Shown in pieces: positions 29,685 through 29,995 of a DNA stretch of 29,995 nt. The notes beneath the pieces were generated by a model that searched no databases, was not told where the DNA came from, and saw nothing but the letters and a program-made list of their open reading frames with translations. Positions within the stretch are counted from its first letter, which is position 1; each line of letters starts with the position of its first letter. This DNA comes from an uncultured Oscillospiraceae bacterium (GTDB taxonomy: Bacteria > Bacillota > Clostridia > Oscillospirales > Ruminococcaceae). The position numbers and the translations under genes were made by a program. The DNA lies in contig CAJTQM010000007.1 in the NCBI GenBank assembly GCA_910578255.1, positions 1 to 29,995 on the forward strand, read 5' to 3'.

Positions 29685-29995
29685 ATGGAAAAGAGAAACC
29701 GGCCGGAGATCCTGGCCCCGGCGGGGGATGGGGAGCGGCTGGCGGCGGCGGTGCAATACGGCGCCGACGCGGTCTACTTAGGCGGCAAGGATTTTGGAAT
29801 GCGCGCGTCGCCTTTAAACTTTACCGAAGAGCAGCTGGCGCAGGCGGTAGCCCACTGCCACCGGCAGGGGGTCAAGGTCTATGTCACCTGTAACATTCTC
29901 CCGCGGGAAACGGATCTGGCGCCGCTGCCGGGCTACCTGCATTTTTTGCAGCAGATTGGGGTGGACGCGCTGATTGTGGCGGATGTGGGGGTAAT
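29685..29995 (+). CDS. U32 family peptidase, N-terminal part only
   Basis: 103 codons from ATG 29685 to the window edge, with GAGGTG about 5 nt upstream. The opening PEILAPAGDGERLAAAVQYGADAVYLGG is the U32 signature, followed by FTEEQLAQAVAHCHRQGVKVYVTCNILPRETDL and GVDALIVADVGV. This family includes collagenase-like PrtC and the tRNA/ubiquinone hydroxylases RlhA, TrhP and UbiU/V. In Firmicutes the YrrN/YrrO-type (TrhP1/P2) members act in 5-hydroxyuridine formation on tRNA. The C-terminal half needed to choose between these is outside the window. It follows mltG by 81 nt, a common order in Clostridia. Confidence 0.9.
   Translation, partial: MEKRNRPEILAPAGDGERLAAAVQYGADAVYLGGKDFGMRASPLNFTEEQLAQAVAHCHRQGVKVYVTCNILPRETDLAPLPGYLHFLQQIGVDALIVADVGV

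Noticed and set aside
1..29995. tRNA, rRNA, CRISPR arrays, insertion sequences, integrases or phage genes
   Set aside because: None could be found by reading: no regularly spaced repeats, no transposase or integrase motifs, and no cloverleaf with a CCA-end arm.

Overview
The window reads as a chromosomal segment of a spore-forming Firmicute, probably a moderately GC-rich member of the Clostridia (Oscillospirales/Ruminococcaceae-like). The grounds are a full-length spoIVA, strong GGAGG-type ribosome binding sites, frequent TTG starts, short U-tailed terminators, and typical clostridial neighbours (DUF1385-prmC, DUF1292, mltG followed by a U32 peptidase). The taxonomic placement is inference. 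No rRNA, tRNA, CRISPR array, prophage or insertion sequence was seen.

Layout. Positions 1-3782 are all on the minus strand: a histidine phosphatase, a LeuB-like protein that has lost its catalytic residues, a polytopic membrane protein and a LytR-CpsA-Psr (LCP) envelope enzyme cut by the window edge. A divergent XRE regulator follows (3908-4603). From 4997 to 10346 runs one apparent plus-strand operon: lipoprotein, OmpR-type response regulator, sensor kinase, DUF1385 membrane protein and prmC, closed by a strong bidirectional terminator. A minus-strand block holds a small membrane protein and a copper module, copA-csoR, in which the P-type ATPase carries a complete CopZ-like chaperone fused to its C-terminus, with its own internal ribosome binding site. 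From 14409 on the plus strand come an aminotransferase and trpS, tandem terminators, spoIVA, an orphan SIS-domain sugar-phosphate protein, a broken EamA transporter, a glycerophosphodiester phosphodiesterase, DUF1292 (minus), an orphan AT-rich structured transcription unit (about 22486-22952), a PcrA/UvrD helicase, thyX, a DJ-1/PfpI protein overlapping 5-formyl-THF cyclo-ligase, mltG and the start of a U32 peptidase.

How the genes fit together. The copper genes form a self-contained module: CsoR senses Cu(I) and should act at a CACCCC/GGGGTG dyad in the copA promoter, while CopA exports copper. LCP and MltG act on the envelope. The lipoprotein and two-component system probably form an envelope-sensing unit. 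ThyX and the cyclo-ligase both belong to folate metabolism.

Most interesting points: the self-contained transcription unit between DUF1292 and pcrA, which has its own promoter, terminator and nested hairpins but no recognisable product; the LeuB-fold pseudoenzyme; the CopA-CopZ fusion with an internal start; a promoter embedded in a long dyad ahead of the DJ-1 gene; and mutually exclusive hairpins ahead of thyX.
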